NCBI GenBank assembly: GCA_910579395.1
Contig: CAJTUC010000008.1
Location: 1-64,000, forward strand
Source of the DNA: an uncultured Lachnospiraceae bacterium
GTDB taxonomy: Bacteria; Bacillota; Clostridia; Lachnospirales; Lachnospiraceae
Length of the DNA stretch: 64,000 nucleotides
Reading direction: 5' to 3'
Part shown: positions 42,636 through 51,431 of the stretch, piece by piece
How the letters are laid out: each line of letters opens with the position of its first letter
How positions within the stretch are numbered: position 1 is the first letter of the stretch
The notes under the pieces: model-generated
Seen by the model: only the letters and a program-made list of their open reading frames with translations
What the model was told of the DNA's origin: nothing
Databases searched by the model: none
Program-made: the position numbers and the translations under genes

Positions 42636-42971
42636 ATGGAAGAAAGAAGAAAATACAGGCGGATGGAGTTGGCCTCTCATTTAGTGATCAAAAATCTAAA
42701 TGGAACAGAGAAAGAAGTACCGATTGAGGTTGTAAACGTATCTAAGACGGGAATCGGTTTTATCTGTGAAAACGAGCTGAATTCCAATACGATTTATGAA
42801 GCCTATCTGACAATCTGGATGAAGGAAAATATTCATGCTTTTATGGAAATTGTTCGAATCGAGAAAATAGACGAGAAAAGGTACAGCTATGGAGCTATTT
42901 TTATTGGTATGTCGGAGATGGATTCCATGCGGATAGAAGTCTTTGATACAGTGGGAAAGATGGAGAAGTAG
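42636..42971 (+). CDS. PilZ domain protein
   Basis: A 111-residue single-domain PilZ protein, a c-di-GMP receptor. The binding motif RRKYRR (residues 4-9, RxxxR type) and NVSKTGIGF (residues about 34-42, matching D/NxSxxG) are both present. The rest is a beta-barrel pattern. With an EAL-domain protein 8.5 kb downstream, the strain evidently uses c-di-GMP. The next gene (VanZ-like) starts four bases after the stop, so their functions may be linked. Confidence 0.85.
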   Translation: MEERRKYRRMELASHLVIKNLNGTEKEVPIEVVNVSKTGIGFICENELNSNTIYEAYLTIWMKENIHAFMEIVRIEKIDEKRYSYGAIFIGMSEMDSMRIEVFDTVGKMEK

Positions 42972-42975
42972 AAAC

Positions 42976-43479
42976 GTGTCATCGGGAAAAAACAGAAAAC
43001 GGAATATAGGCCTTGAATTACTTGTTATTTTTTTGTCAATTATCGGTTTGATGCTGCTCATCTATCTGGTGCTGATATTGTCTTTTCAGGACGGAGACCG
43101 TTCTATCAGTGAGACAATGAGCATAGCGAGGCGGATTTCGCAGAGCATTTATACGGATCCGACAGAAGATGAGATCAGGACGATCAGCCGTATGCTCCGC
43201 TATATCGCTCATCTTGGTCTGTTTTTTATTGTTGGATTTGTAACAACTTTTGTCAGTATGGTAATCTTCAGAAAATATTATCGGATTCTTGGGGTGATGT
43301 TGTCCGGCGGTATCTGTTATCTATTGGCTTATTATACGGAATATTATAAACAGTTCATTGAAGGCAGGCATTTTCACATGACGGATGTAGGGTTGAACTG
43401 GCTGGGAAGTGCTGTCGGAATTGCCTGTATGGTCATTTCTTATTTTATGAACCGCCTGCTGGTGGAGATGTCTTCCTGA
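42976..43479 (+). CDS. VanZ-like membrane protein
   Basis: A 167-residue membrane protein with a GTG start at 42976 and ggagaag before it. Hydrophobic segments are at about residues 15-35, 80-100, 108-124 and 140-158. The pattern LRYIAHLGLFFIVGFVTTF, then YYTEYYKQFIEGRHFHMTDVG and WLGSAVGI is the VanZ-family signature (as in teicoplanin-resistance VanZ and many unrelated proteins). No van cluster is near, so a resistance role is not implied. Confidence 0.82.
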   Translation: MSSGKNRKRNIGLELLVIFLSIIGLMLLIYLVLILSFQDGDRSISETMSIARRISQSIYTDPTEDEIRTISRMLRYIAHLGLFFIVGFVTTFVSMVIFRKYYRILGVMLSGGICYLLAYYTEYYKQFIEGRHFHMTDVGLNWLGSAVGIACMVISYFMNRLLVEMSS

Positions 43480-43530
43480 ATTGAGAAGGATAGAGACATT
43501 AATAGTGTTTAATCATAGCATATAAGGGTT

Positions 43531-43575
43531 AAAAAGTATGTTGTCTGCACATGATATGTAGACAGCATACTTTTT
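43531..43575. terminator. Bidirectional terminator between vanZ-like gene and tyrA
   Basis: aaaaagtatgttgtct (43531-43546) pairs with agacagcatacttttt (43560-43575), a 16-bp stem with one G-T pair. A-run and T-run make it work on both strands. Confidence 0.88.
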
Positions 43576-43619
43576 GTTCTCGAGACGATTGGATGCCCCG
43601 TTTCTTTTTTTCTATAATA

Positions 43620-44723
43620 TTATATTATCTTAGTGTGGATGGAATATTCATTTTCTTCTAAAATCCGTCTAGCCTGATCTGCTGCAGTATCCTCATAAAA
43701 TTCAATACGCAGAGCGCCTTCCGCCAGTTCCCTGTTGTGATTGATGCCGATATTTTTGATGCTGACATTGTGGCCGGCCAGTAAAGATGCGATGGCGGCT
43801 ATGGAGCCGGGCCTGTCGGCGATATCAACGGTAATGACATATTCTGTTTTGATCGGTCCGCTGGAAACACTGATAAAGGACTCGCGGTAGGTTCTTGCTT
43901 CATCAAAAAACTGATAGAGCGTATCGGATTTCCCGGCATCCAGTTTTTCCTGAAAAGCGGTAAGGTCTTGTATGTACTGCCCCAATAATGAAGAGATATT
44001 TTTCGTATTGGTCAGGCAGATCTGCTGCCACATTGCAGGCGAAGAAGATGCAATCCGTGTAATGTCTTTAAATCCACCGGCAGCGATCATTTTCATGATA
44101 CCCTCTTTGGAGTCCGCATGTTTTACCAGATTGACGAGAGACGCGGCGATAACGTGCGGTAAATGGGAGATTGCCGCAGTAACATAGTCGTGCTGCTCAT
44201 AAGGCAGGACGAGCGGAATCGCTCCCATTGTCTGAACAAGCGTTTGGCAGGCGGAAATCTTTTCCGTTGGAACTTCCCTGGTTGGCGTTAGGATATAGTA
44301 GGCATTTTCAAATAGAGAGGCCTTGGAATTGGCATAACCGAACCGCTCGGAGCCGGTCATCGGATGGCCGCCGATAAACTGCCCATTAAGGCCCAATGCC
44401 TCAATATGTTTGTGAATCCCTGTTTTAACGCTTCCGACATCGGTAAGAATCGTTTCGGGAGAAAGATATTCTTTCAATGCGAGAAGATTTTGGTCATTAT
44501 GGGATACCGGAGCGCATAAAAATATATAGTCACAATCGCCGAAAGCTTCCCCAATCTGTGAACAAGCTTCCTGAATGATGCCTTCCCGTAATGCAAGCTC
44601 TAAAGAAGCGGTATTTGTATCGTAGGCGATGATGCGTGTGTCCGGTAATTTGATATGGAGGGCTTTGGCGATGGAACCGCCGATCAGGCCCAGACCGATA
44701 AAACCACAGGTAAAAGAGGACAT
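43620..44723 (-). CDS. tyrA: Prephenate dehydrogenase
   Basis: A 367-residue TyrA, oxidising prephenate to 4-hydroxyphenylpyruvate in tyrosine synthesis. The NAD-binding GLGLIGGSIAKAL is at residues 10-22. GGHPMTGSERFGY (near 118) and the substrate region follow. An ACT domain occupies about residues 293-367 (EYVITVDIADRPGSIAAIAS), the likely site of tyrosine feedback. There is no chorismate mutase fusion. The start at 44723 follows aaaggagc on the minus strand. Confidence 0.94.
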   Translation of the reverse strand: MSSFTCGFIGLGLIGGSIAKALHIKLPDTRIIAYDTNTASLELALREGIIQEACSQIGEAFGDCDYIFLCAPVSHNDQNLLALKEYLSPETILTDVGSVKTGIHKHIEALGLNGQFIGGHPMTGSERFGYANSKASLFENAYYILTPTREVPTEKISACQTLVQTMGAIPLVLPYEQHDYVTAAISHLPHVIAASLVNLVKHADSKEGIMKMIAAGGFKDITRIASSSPAMWQQICLTNTKNISSLLGQYIQDLTAFQEKLDAGKSDTLYQFFDEARTYRESFISVSSGPIKTEYVITVDIADRPGSIAAIASLLAGHNVSIKNIGINHNRELAEGALRIEFYEDTAADQARRILEENEYSIHTKII

Positions 44724-44931
44724 AAAAAGAATGCTCCTTTCAAATCTTGAGTCAATCTATGCACAATGGCCATCAGGACATTCTGCGGTGGATTTTTTTA
44801 TAATTATCATATATCAATGGCATCAATTCGTCAAATTGGAAGCAGATATCCCGTTTTCACTGTCGCTCATGTATCGCTTTTTTTAAGTGATATCTTTAAT
44901 ACATAAAAATAGGCAAAATAATCAAAAAAGA

Positions 44932-44960
44932 TTGCAATCTGTAAAAAAATTTAGTAAAAT
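44932..44960 (+). promoter_or_regulatory. Promoter of the EF-G-like gene
   Basis: TTGCAA (44932-44937), 17-base spacer rich in A, TAAAAT (44955-44960), about 85 bases before the start codon at 45045. The rest of the 320-base gap holds the tyrA leader on the other strand and nothing else I can name. Confidence 0.6.
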
Positions 44961-45044
44961 ATACACATCATATCAATTTAGGGGGCAAATGTTTCTTGTG
45001 ACAATTTGCCATAAGAAAAAAATGACGGAATTGGAGGATAAGAT

Positions 45045-47132
45045 ATGAATGTTTACACAACTGACAAAATTCGTAACGTAGTGCTGTTGGGCCATGGGGG
45101 CTGCGGTAAGACCAGTCTGGTAGAAGCAATGGCATATCTTGCAGGCATTACTTCCCGTATGGGTAAGGTGGCAGATGGCAATACGATCAGCGATTATGGT
45201 AAGGAGGAGCAGAAACGACAGATATCCATTACCACTTCCGTTGTTCCGATCGAATGGGAAGGCGTTAAGATCAACGTGTTGGATACGCCCGGATTTTTTG
45301 ATTTTGTAGGTGAGGTAGAAGAAGCTGTCAGTGCGGCCGATGCGGCAATAATCGTTATTTCCGGTAAGGCCGGCATGGAAGTCGGTGCGGAGAAAGCATG
45401 GGAACTTTGTGAGAAATATAAGCTGCCCCGCTTTGTATTTGTAACGGATATGGATATTGATAACGCATCTTTTCGTCAGGTCGTAGAAGATATGACAGAG
45501 AAATACGGTAAGAAGATGGCGCCTTTTCATCTTCCAATCCGTGAAGATGAGAAGTTTGTCGGCTATATCAATGTCATTACGGAGCAGGCATACCGTTGGA
45601 AGGATAAAGAAGTCATAGAGTGTGAAATGCCGGAATACAGTAAGGCGAATCTGCAGCTTTGCCGGGATGCGCTGATGGAAGCGGTAGCGGAGACGAGTGA
45701 GGAGTTCATGGAGCGTTACTTTAATGGCGAAGCTTTTTCCGAGGCAGAAATCAGAGCGGCTCTTCGGAGCAATGTCATGGAAGGCAGCATCATTCCGATG
45801 TCTATGGGTTCCAGTCTGCTGTGTCAGGGTATCTATACGCTGCTCGATGATATCGTAAAATATATGCCGAGCCCGGAAAGCAGAGAGATGGCAGGCATTA
45901 ATCTGAAAACAAATGAGATTTTCAGTGCGGATTTTGATTTTGCGAAACCTAAGTCAGCTTATATCTTTAAAACGATTGTAGATCCGTTTATCGGAAAATA
46001 TTCTCTGATCAAAGTCTGCTCGGGTGTACTCAAGAGCGACGATCTGATTTATAACGAAGAGAAAGATATTGAAGAGAAGATCAGCAAATTATATGTGCTT
46101 CAGGGAAGCAAACCGATTGAAATGAAGGAACTCCATGCCGGGGATATCGGAGCAATCGCGAAACTGACGGCGGCGAGAACGGGCAACACGCTTTCTACCA
46201 AAGCGCATCCGATTCGTTTTGGCAAGACCGAAATCTCCACACCTTATACGGTAATGCGCTATCAGGCACAGAACAAAGCAGATATCGATAAGATTTCCCA
46301 GTCATTGCAGAAAATGACTCATGAAGACCAGACCTTGAAGGTCGTCAATGATGCGGAGAACAGACAGACGCTTCTGTATGGTATGGGCGATCTGCACCTG
46401 GAAGTCGTTACGAGCAGACTGCTCAGCGAATATAAGGCAGGTATTAAGCTTTCACAGCCTAAAGTTGCATACAGAGAAACAATTCAGAAAACATCGGATG
46501 TAGAATACAAATATAAGAAACAGTCCGGCGGACACGGACAGTACGGTCATGTTAAGATGAAATTTGAACCGTCGGGTTCTTTAGAGGAAGCTTATGTATT
46601 TGAGCAGATGGTAGTGGGCGGTGCCGTACCGAAGAACTTCTTCCCGGCTGTGGAAAAGGGACTGCAGGATTCCGTATTGAGCGGGCCGTTGGCAGCTTAT
46701 CCGGTAGTCGGTGTTAAGGCCATTTTATACGATGGTTCCTATCACCCGGTAGATTCTTCTGAAATGGCATTCAAGATGGCGACGATACAGGCTTTCAAGA
46801 AAGGGTTTATGGAAGCAAAACCGATACTGCTGGAGCCGATTGCGTCTCTTAAAGTTACAGTGCCGGATGCTTATACCGGTGATATTATGGGAGATTTGAA
46901 CAAACGCCGGGGAAGAGTGCTCGGCATGAATCCGACTTCTGACGGCAAGCAGGTTATCGAAGCAGATATTCCGGTATCCTGTCTGTACGGTTACTGTACC
47001 GATCTTCGTTCCATGACAGGCGGCAGAGGTACTTATGAATATCAGTTCGCAAGATATGAACAGGCACCGAGCGATGTACAGGAGAAAGAAGTTGCGGCAA
47101 GGGCGAATAAATTAGAAGCAGGTGAAGAATAG
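45045..47132 (+). CDS. EF-G-like translational GTPase (paralogue)
   Basis: A 695-residue EF-G family protein with all five EF-G domains by length and order. It is a paralogue rather than the main FusA. The P-loop is GHGGCGKTS (residues 16-24), not the GHIDAGKTT of FusA; switch I reads KRQISIT instead of RGITI; the G4 motif is TDMD instead of NKMD; G3 is DTPGF. Domain IV contains GHGQYGHVKMKFEP and domain V PVSCLYGYCTDLRSMTGGRG. Such paralogues occur in many Clostridia; roles proposed for relatives range from back-up translocation to stress. It stands alone, with promoter upstream and a paired-hairpin element at its stop. Confidence 0.88.
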   Translation: MNVYTTDKIRNVVLLGHGGCGKTSLVEAMAYLAGITSRMGKVADGNTISDYGKEEQKRQISITTSVVPIEWEGVKINVLDTPGFFDFVGEVEEAVSAADAAIIVISGKAGMEVGAEKAWELCEKYKLPRFVFVTDMDIDNASFRQVVEDMTEKYGKKMAPFHLPIREDEKFVGYINVITEQAYRWKDKEVIECEMPEYSKANLQLCRDALMEAVAETSEEFMERYFNGEAFSEAEIRAALRSNVMEGSIIPMSMGSSLLCQGIYTLLDDIVKYMPSPESREMAGINLKTNEIFSADFDFAKPKSAYIFKTIVDPFIGKYSLIKVCSGVLKSDDLIYNEEKDIEEKISKLYVLQGSKPIEMKELHAGDIGAIAKLTAARTGNTLSTKAHPIRFGKTEISTPYTVMRYQAQNKADIDKISQSLQKMTHEDQTLKVVNDAENRQTLLYGMGDLHLEVVTSRLLSEYKAGIKLSQPKVAYRETIQKTSDVEYKYKKQSGGHGQYGHVKMKFEPSGSLEEAYVFEQMVVGGAVPKNFFPAVEKGLQDSVLSGPLAAYPVVGVKAILYDGSYHPVDSSEMAFKMATIQAFKKGFMEAKPILLEPIASLKVTVPDAYTGDIMGDLNKRRGRVLGMNPTSDGKQVIEADIPVSCLYGYCTDLRSMTGGRGTYEYQFARYEQAPSDVQEKEVAARANKLEAGEE

Positions 47133-47194
47133 GGTGAAAAAGATTTGCAAAGCAAATCTTTTTCACCCTGGAGAATGCCCCCAATACGGGCATT
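47131..47194 (+). other. Paired-hairpin element after the EF-G-like gene
   Basis: Starting in the stop codon: agggtgaaaaagatttgc (47131-47148) pairs perfectly with the complementary arm ending at 47169, loop aaa. Then gaatgccc (47172-47179) pairs with gggcattc (47187-47194). It may serve as an mRNA 3' stabiliser; no T-run follows. The atttgc/gcaaat core is shared with the element at 12338. Confidence 0.7.
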
Positions 47195-47269
47195 CGCCAT
47201 TATAGAATTCGTGTGTAAAAGGGTCTGCCTTTTGGCAGATAAATTTCCTTTTTGGAGAAGAAAAAAACG

Positions 47270-47307
47270 GGATGCAGATGTATTGGGGAATACAGCATCC
47301 TGTTTTT
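47270..47307 (+). terminator. Terminator before leuS
   Basis: ggatgc plus tgtatt (47270-47284) pair with aatacagcatcc (47289-47300), loop gggg, then tgttttt. It ends transcription from the EF-G-like gene before the leuS promoter. Confidence 0.75.
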
Positions 47308-47364
47308 GCGTCCTGCCAGAAGGCCGAACTGTTACCTGGGGAGAACTGCATCCTGAAGAAAAGG

Positions 47365-47392
47365 TTGACAAATTATCCGGGTATAGTAAAAT
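47365..47392 (+). promoter_or_regulatory. Promoter of leuS
   Basis: TTGACA (47365-47370), 16-base spacer, TAAAAT (47387-47392). No T-box consensus is found between here and the start at 47466. Confidence 0.7.
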
Positions 47393-47465
47393 AAGGAACA
47401 GATTGAAGAATATACGGAAGTATTGCGGATTAGGTGTCCGGAGAGGCGGACAGATAGGAGCAGAT

Positions 47466-49874
47466 ATGGCAGAGATTTATAACCACAGAGAAGTAGAACA
47501 GAAATGGCAGAAGGTCTGGGATGATGAGAAAGCATTCAAGACTTCCGAAGATTATTCCAAACCGAAATACTATGCGCTTGTAGAGTTCCCTTATCCTTCC
47601 GGGCAGGGACTTCATGTAGGGCATCCGAGACCCTATACGGCGCTTGACATCGTTGCAAGAAAGAGAAGAATGCAGGGATATAATGTCCTTTATCCGATGG
47701 GGTGGGATGCTTTCGGCCTTCCGACGGAAAATTATGCGATTCAGAATCATATTCATCCAAGGATTGTAACGGAAAATAACGTAAAGCATTTCAAGAACCA
47801 GTTACATGCACTGGGCTATTCCTTTGACTGGGACAGAGAGATCAATACGACCGACCCGGATTATTATAAATGGACGCAGTGGATTTTTCTGAAGTTATTT
47901 AAGGCAGGTCTGGCATACAAATCGGAAATGCCGATCAACTGGTGCACTTCCTGTAAAGTCGGACTTGCGAACGAAGAGGTGGTGAACGGCGTCTGTGAAA
48001 GATGCGGTTCCGAAGTTGTCCGTAAGGTAAAGAGCCAGTGGATGTTGAAGATTACGGAGTATGCCGATAAACTCATTCAGGGACTCGATACGGTAGATTA
48101 TATCGAGAAAGTAAAAGTTTCTCAGAAGAACTGGATTGGTAAATCGACGGGGGCGGAAGTGGATTTTGCAATCAAAGGAAAGGATGATAAACTCCGCGTT
48201 TATACGACAAGATGCGATACGCTTTTCGGTGCGACCTATATGGTAGTTTCTCCGGAGCATCCGCTGATCGATAAATACAAGGATGAACTGAAGAACTGGG
48301 ATGAAATTTGTGCATACAGGGAGCAGGCCGCGAGAAAATCCGATTTCGAAAGAGCGGAGCTTGCGAAGGATAAGACCGGTGTCAAGCTGGATGGTATGTC
48401 CGCGGTTAATCCTGTAAATGAAAAAGAGATTCCGATCTTCATTTCCGATTATGTTCTGATGAGTTACGGGACCGGCGCGATCATGGCCGTGCCGGCGCAT
48501 GACGAAAGAGACTGGGATTTTGCGAAAAAATTCAACCTGCCAATTATCGAAGTCGTAGCAGGCGGTAGAAATGTGCAGGAAGAGGTTTATACAGATGTGG
48601 CGACAGGAATCCTTTGCAATTCCGATTTCCTGAACGGACTGCATGTGGCGGAAGCGAAAGAAAAGATGATCGCTTTTCTGGAGGAGAAAGGCATCGGTAC
48701 TGCCAAAACGAATTTCAAGCTGAGAGACTGGGTATTTTCCAGACAGCGTTACTGGGGAGAGCCAATCCCTATCGTACACTGTGAAAAATGCGGTTATGTG
48801 CCGCTCGATGAGAGCGAACTGCCGCTGCAGCTGCCGGAAGTGGAGAGTTATATGCCGACGGATAACGGAGAATCTCCGCTGGCAGCAATGACCGATTGGG
48901 TCAACACCACCTGTCCGTGTTGCGGAGGCCCGGCGAAGCGGGAAACCGATACGATGCCTCAGTGGGCCGGTTCTTCCTGGTATTTCCTGCGCTATACGGA
49001 TCCGGAGAACAAAGAGGCGCTGGCGGGTAAGGAAGCGCTGGATTACTGGATGCCGGTAGACTGGTATAATGGCGGTATGGAGCATACGACACTGCATCTT
49101 TTGTATTCCCGTTTCTGGCATAAGTTTTTATATGACCAGAAAGTAGTGCCTTGTCCGGAACCTTATGCGAAGAGAACTTCCCACGGAATGATTCTCGGTT
49201 CTAATGGAGAGAAGATGAGCAAATCCCGTGGCAATATCGTGAATCCGGATGATATTGTCAGAGAGTATGGTGCGGACACATTGCGTACTTATGAAATGTT
49301 TATCGGCGCCTTCGATTTATCGGCATCATGGTCGGAGGACGGTGTAAAAGGATGCCGTCGTTTCCTGGAAAGGGTATGGAAATTACAGAGCATCATGACC
49401 GACGAGAGCGGGTATTCCAAAGATTTGGAAACAAAGATGCACCAGACGATTAAAAAGGTCAGCAATGATTTTGAAAATCTGAAATATAATACGGCGATTG
49501 CGGCAATGATGGCGCTGATTAATGATTTTTACAAAAAGAACAGCGTTACCAGGGATGAATATAGAACACTGCTCGTCCTGCTCAATCCGGTTGCGCCGCA
49601 TATTACGGAAGAGTTGTGGCAGAGTGCAGGCTTTGAAGGCAGGTTGTATCAGGCAGCATGGCCGGAATATGATGAGGCCAAGACCGTAGAGGCAGATGTG
49701 GAAATCGCAGTCCAGATTAACGGCAAAACGAGAGCAACACTGATGATTGGCAAAGATGACCCGAAAGACGAAGTCATTGCCAAGGCGAAAGAGACTATAG
49801 CCGATAAATTGACCGGAACGATCGTAAAAGAAATTTACGTTCCCGGAAGAATTGTGAACATCGTCCACAAATAG
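47466..49874 (+). CDS. leuS: Leucyl-tRNA synthetase
   Basis: An 802-residue class I synthetase, normal for bacterial LeuRS. The open frame extends 107 codons upstream, but that part covers a terminator and the promoter, so the start is ATG 47466 (taggagcag before it). The HIGH-type motif is PYPSGQGLHVGHPRPYTALD (near residue 41). The editing domain CP1 has the T-rich CDTLFGATYMVVSPEHP, and the catalytic KMSKS lies in GEKMSKSRGN (near 580). A zinc-type Cys cluster (CEKCGYV and CPCCGG) is present. Confidence 0.97.
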   Translation: MAEIYNHREVEQKWQKVWDDEKAFKTSEDYSKPKYYALVEFPYPSGQGLHVGHPRPYTALDIVARKRRMQGYNVLYPMGWDAFGLPTENYAIQNHIHPRIVTENNVKHFKNQLHALGYSFDWDREINTTDPDYYKWTQWIFLKLFKAGLAYKSEMPINWCTSCKVGLANEEVVNGVCERCGSEVVRKVKSQWMLKITEYADKLIQGLDTVDYIEKVKVSQKNWIGKSTGAEVDFAIKGKDDKLRVYTTRCDTLFGATYMVVSPEHPLIDKYKDELKNWDEICAYREQAARKSDFERAELAKDKTGVKLDGMSAVNPVNEKEIPIFISDYVLMSYGTGAIMAVPAHDERDWDFAKKFNLPIIEVVAGGRNVQEEVYTDVATGILCNSDFLNGLHVAEAKEKMIAFLEEKGIGTAKTNFKLRDWVFSRQRYWGEPIPIVHCEKCGYVPLDESELPLQLPEVESYMPTDNGESPLAAMTDWVNTTCPCCGGPAKRETDTMPQWAGSSWYFLRYTDPENKEALAGKEALDYWMPVDWYNGGMEHTTLHLLYSRFWHKFLYDQKVVPCPEPYAKRTSHGMILGSNGEKMSKSRGNIVNPDDIVREYGADTLRTYEMFIGAFDLSASWSEDGVKGCRRFLERVWKLQSIMTDESGYSKDLETKMHQTIKKVSNDFENLKYNTAIAAMMALINDFYKKNSVTRDEYRTLLVLLNPVAPHITEELWQSAGFEGRLYQAAWPEYDEAKTVEADVEIAVQINGKTRATLMIGKDDPKDEVIAKAKETIADKLTGTIVKEIYVPGRIVNIVHK

Positions 49875-49980
49875 GCTCAAAAGAGCCCCTAAGACTGCAA
49901 GGTACGCAGTCTTAGGGACTCTATATTTGGGCCGAAAGAACACCTGAGCAGATTTGCTGCTCAGGCGTTCTTCCTGTTTT
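49873..49980 (+). terminator. Paired-hairpin element and terminator after leuS
   Basis: Beginning at the stop codon: ggctc/gagcc (49874-49887); cctaagactgc/gcagtcttagg (49887-49916, perfect 11 bp); then a longer hairpin with cctgagcag/ctgctcagg and flanking gaac/gttc (49934-49973), followed by ctgttttatcc. It ends leuS; the facing small gene on the minus strand uses the same space. Confidence 0.75.
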
Positions 49981-50254
49981 ATCCGTTTTTCCTGTTGCGG
50001 AAGACGGTGATCATTTTATTCATTTTTTCGATGTCTTCCGGAGAAGCGTATTTTCGCAGGGTACTGATGATTGTATCCATTTCTTCTTCCGTAAAGCTGA
50101 CATTGTTATCCCTGCTTCGCTTGGCTGCGGCCATCAGAAAGGGCAGCATCTGTTCTTTAGAGAGATTGCTGCTTTCAAAGACAAGCATTTGTAGAAAATC
50201 CAGTTTCGCTTTATCGATATGTGCAACATCGGGGTCGTTTAACCATGACGCCAT
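49979..50254 (-). CDS. Small conserved protein, unknown
   Basis: A 91-residue helical protein starting at 50254 behind a perfect aggagg. Residues 1-50 and 60-90 form two helical halves (DKAKLDFLQMLVFESSNLSK and SFTEEEMDTIISTLRKYASP). A recognised family is not evident. It is followed upstream, on the same strand, by the Met/Gln-rich gene at 50342, so the two probably form an operon. Confidence 0.6.
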   Translation of the reverse strand: MASWLNDPDVAHIDKAKLDFLQMLVFESSNLSKEQMLPFLMAAAKRSRDNNVSFTEEEMDTIISTLRKYASPEDIEKMNKMITVFRNRKNG

Positions 50255-50341
50255 AGAAAAACCTCCTAACATTTTTCATATAAAGCAGTTCGCAGCGCGT
50301 GCCGCCGCTGCCTGTTATCGGTCATTCCGTATAAGTATATG

Positions 50342-50809
50342 CTATGTCTGGCTGCTGAACGCATCGAACATCGCTTTTTGTTCGGGGGAGAGCATCCCCA
50401 TCAGAATGCTTTCCATGGAAGAGCCATCGGTATTTTCGTTACCCATGTCCGGGAACATTTCCTGCATGGTACTCATTGTCTGGCTCATTTCCTGATACAT
50501 TTCCATCATCTGGAACATAGACTCCATCTGTTCCAATTGTTTGACTTCCGACTCCGTGCAGTAAGGCTTTAATTCGCAGCAGAGCTTTTTCATATCGGGC
50601 GTTTTTGACTCCTGTTCGGCGGAGCATATGTGGAAAGGGTGCTTTTTGCATAAATCCATTGTATATTTCAGTTCCATATACTTGATATAGATTGCCATAT
50701 TTTTCTGCATGGAAGGATCTATGTAGGGAAGAAGAACCTTTAATTTCTGTATTTGATTGTTAGTGTATAAGGCATCAAATGCCATGACGCTCGATGATTC
50801 CTCTTTCAT
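50342..50809 (-). CDS. Met/Gln-rich conserved protein, unknown
   Basis: A 155-residue protein, helical, with Met-rich central stretch (MESMFQMMEMYQEMSQTMST, near 95-114) and several Cys (KKHPFHICSAEQE, KKLCCELKPYC). It starts at 50809. Function unknown; the neighbour at 49979 has the same orientation and a similar helical character, suggesting they act together. Confidence 0.55.
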   Translation of the reverse strand: MKEESSSVMAFDALYTNNQIQKLKVLLPYIDPSMQKNMAIYIKYMELKYTMDLCKKHPFHICSAEQESKTPDMKKLCCELKPYCTESEVKQLEQMESMFQMMEMYQEMSQTMSTMQEMFPDMGNENTDGSSMESILMGMLSPEQKAMFDAFSSQT

Positions 50810-50926
50810 TGTTCCCTATGCCTTTCGATGCCTGAATGAACTTATCAAAGTATATGCGTTATAAGAGAAAAATAGGCTCACACAAGGAGCCTATTTTCCA
50901 GATGTGCTACAAGAAATGAAAGAAAA

Positions 50927-51169
50927 TTAGCAGAAGGAATTACCGCAGCAGCTAAGAAGGATCAACAGCCAGATCCAATTACCGCATCCGCATCCGCAGC
51001 CATCGTTGTTGTTATTGAAAAGACCGAAGCCGCTTCCGCCGCATCCACAACCGTCGTTGTTATTGCCGCAGATAGAGAATAAAATGATAAGCCAGATCAA
51101 AGAACAACATCCGTTAGACCCTTCTCTTGTGTTATTGCATCCGCATTGAGTTGCTGATAAATCACTCAT
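50927..51169 (-). CDS. Cys/Gly/Asn-rich small protein with internal duplication
   Basis: An 80-residue protein started at 51169 behind ggaggcat. It contains two copies of a module: a hydrophobic helix (WLIILFSICGNNNDGCGCGG; WLLILLSCCGNSFC) and a Cys/Gly turn (NNNDGCGCG). About 15 of 80 residues are Cys. The length and composition resemble small Cys-rich proteins of spore coat or surface type in Clostridia, but no family is confirmed. A single gene with an AT-rich upstream region. Confidence 0.6.
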   Translation of the reverse strand: MSDLSATQCGCNNTREGSNGCCSLIWLIILFSICGNNNDGCGCGGSGFGLFNNNNDGCGCGCGNWIWLLILLSCCGNSFC

Positions 51170-51257
51170 GTTTTTATGCCTCCATGTTTTTTGTTTTGTT
51201 TTATGGTTTATCTTATGTGCATGGCAGGTCCAGGTTTCCGGTGAAAAGAAAAAATAA

Positions 51258-51339
51258 TAATTTTTTCTAAAATAGTAATTTTTTCTATAATAGTAATTTT
51301 TTCTATAATAGTAATTTTTTCTATAATAGTTATTTTTTC
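51258..51339 (+). repeat. 18-bp tandem repeat upstream of the EAL gene
   Basis: Four full copies of taattttttctataatag (first copy has one change) at 51258, 51276, 51294 and 51312, plus a partial fifth. Each copy contains a TATAAT-like hexamer and a T-tract. The rest of the 260-base gap is AT-rich and without a gene. Confidence 0.85.
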
Positions 51340-51431
51340 AAAAAATATAAAAATTTTGTGGAAAAGATGACGAGAATGAGGAAAAATGATATACTAGGCT
51401 GGAAATTGAAAAAAAGGAAGAGTGACAAAAG

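Noticed and set aside
42976..43479. Glycopeptide resistance gene vanZ
   Set aside because: Only family-level VanZ similarity; no vanH, vanA, vanX or regulatory genes are near, and VanZ-like proteins are common in Clostridia.
47145..47465. Upstream extension of leuS by 107 codons
   Set aside because: The extension runs through a perfect hairpin, a terminator and a promoter, and leuS has a good start at 47466 with the normal N-terminus.
47195..47465. Leu T-box riboswitch before leuS
   Set aside because: The ggtggtaccgcg consensus seen at pheS is not present, and the hairpin lies upstream of the promoter.
51258..51339. Possible CRISPR array
   Set aside because: The 18-bp units are directly joined without spacers, so it is a simple tandem repeat.
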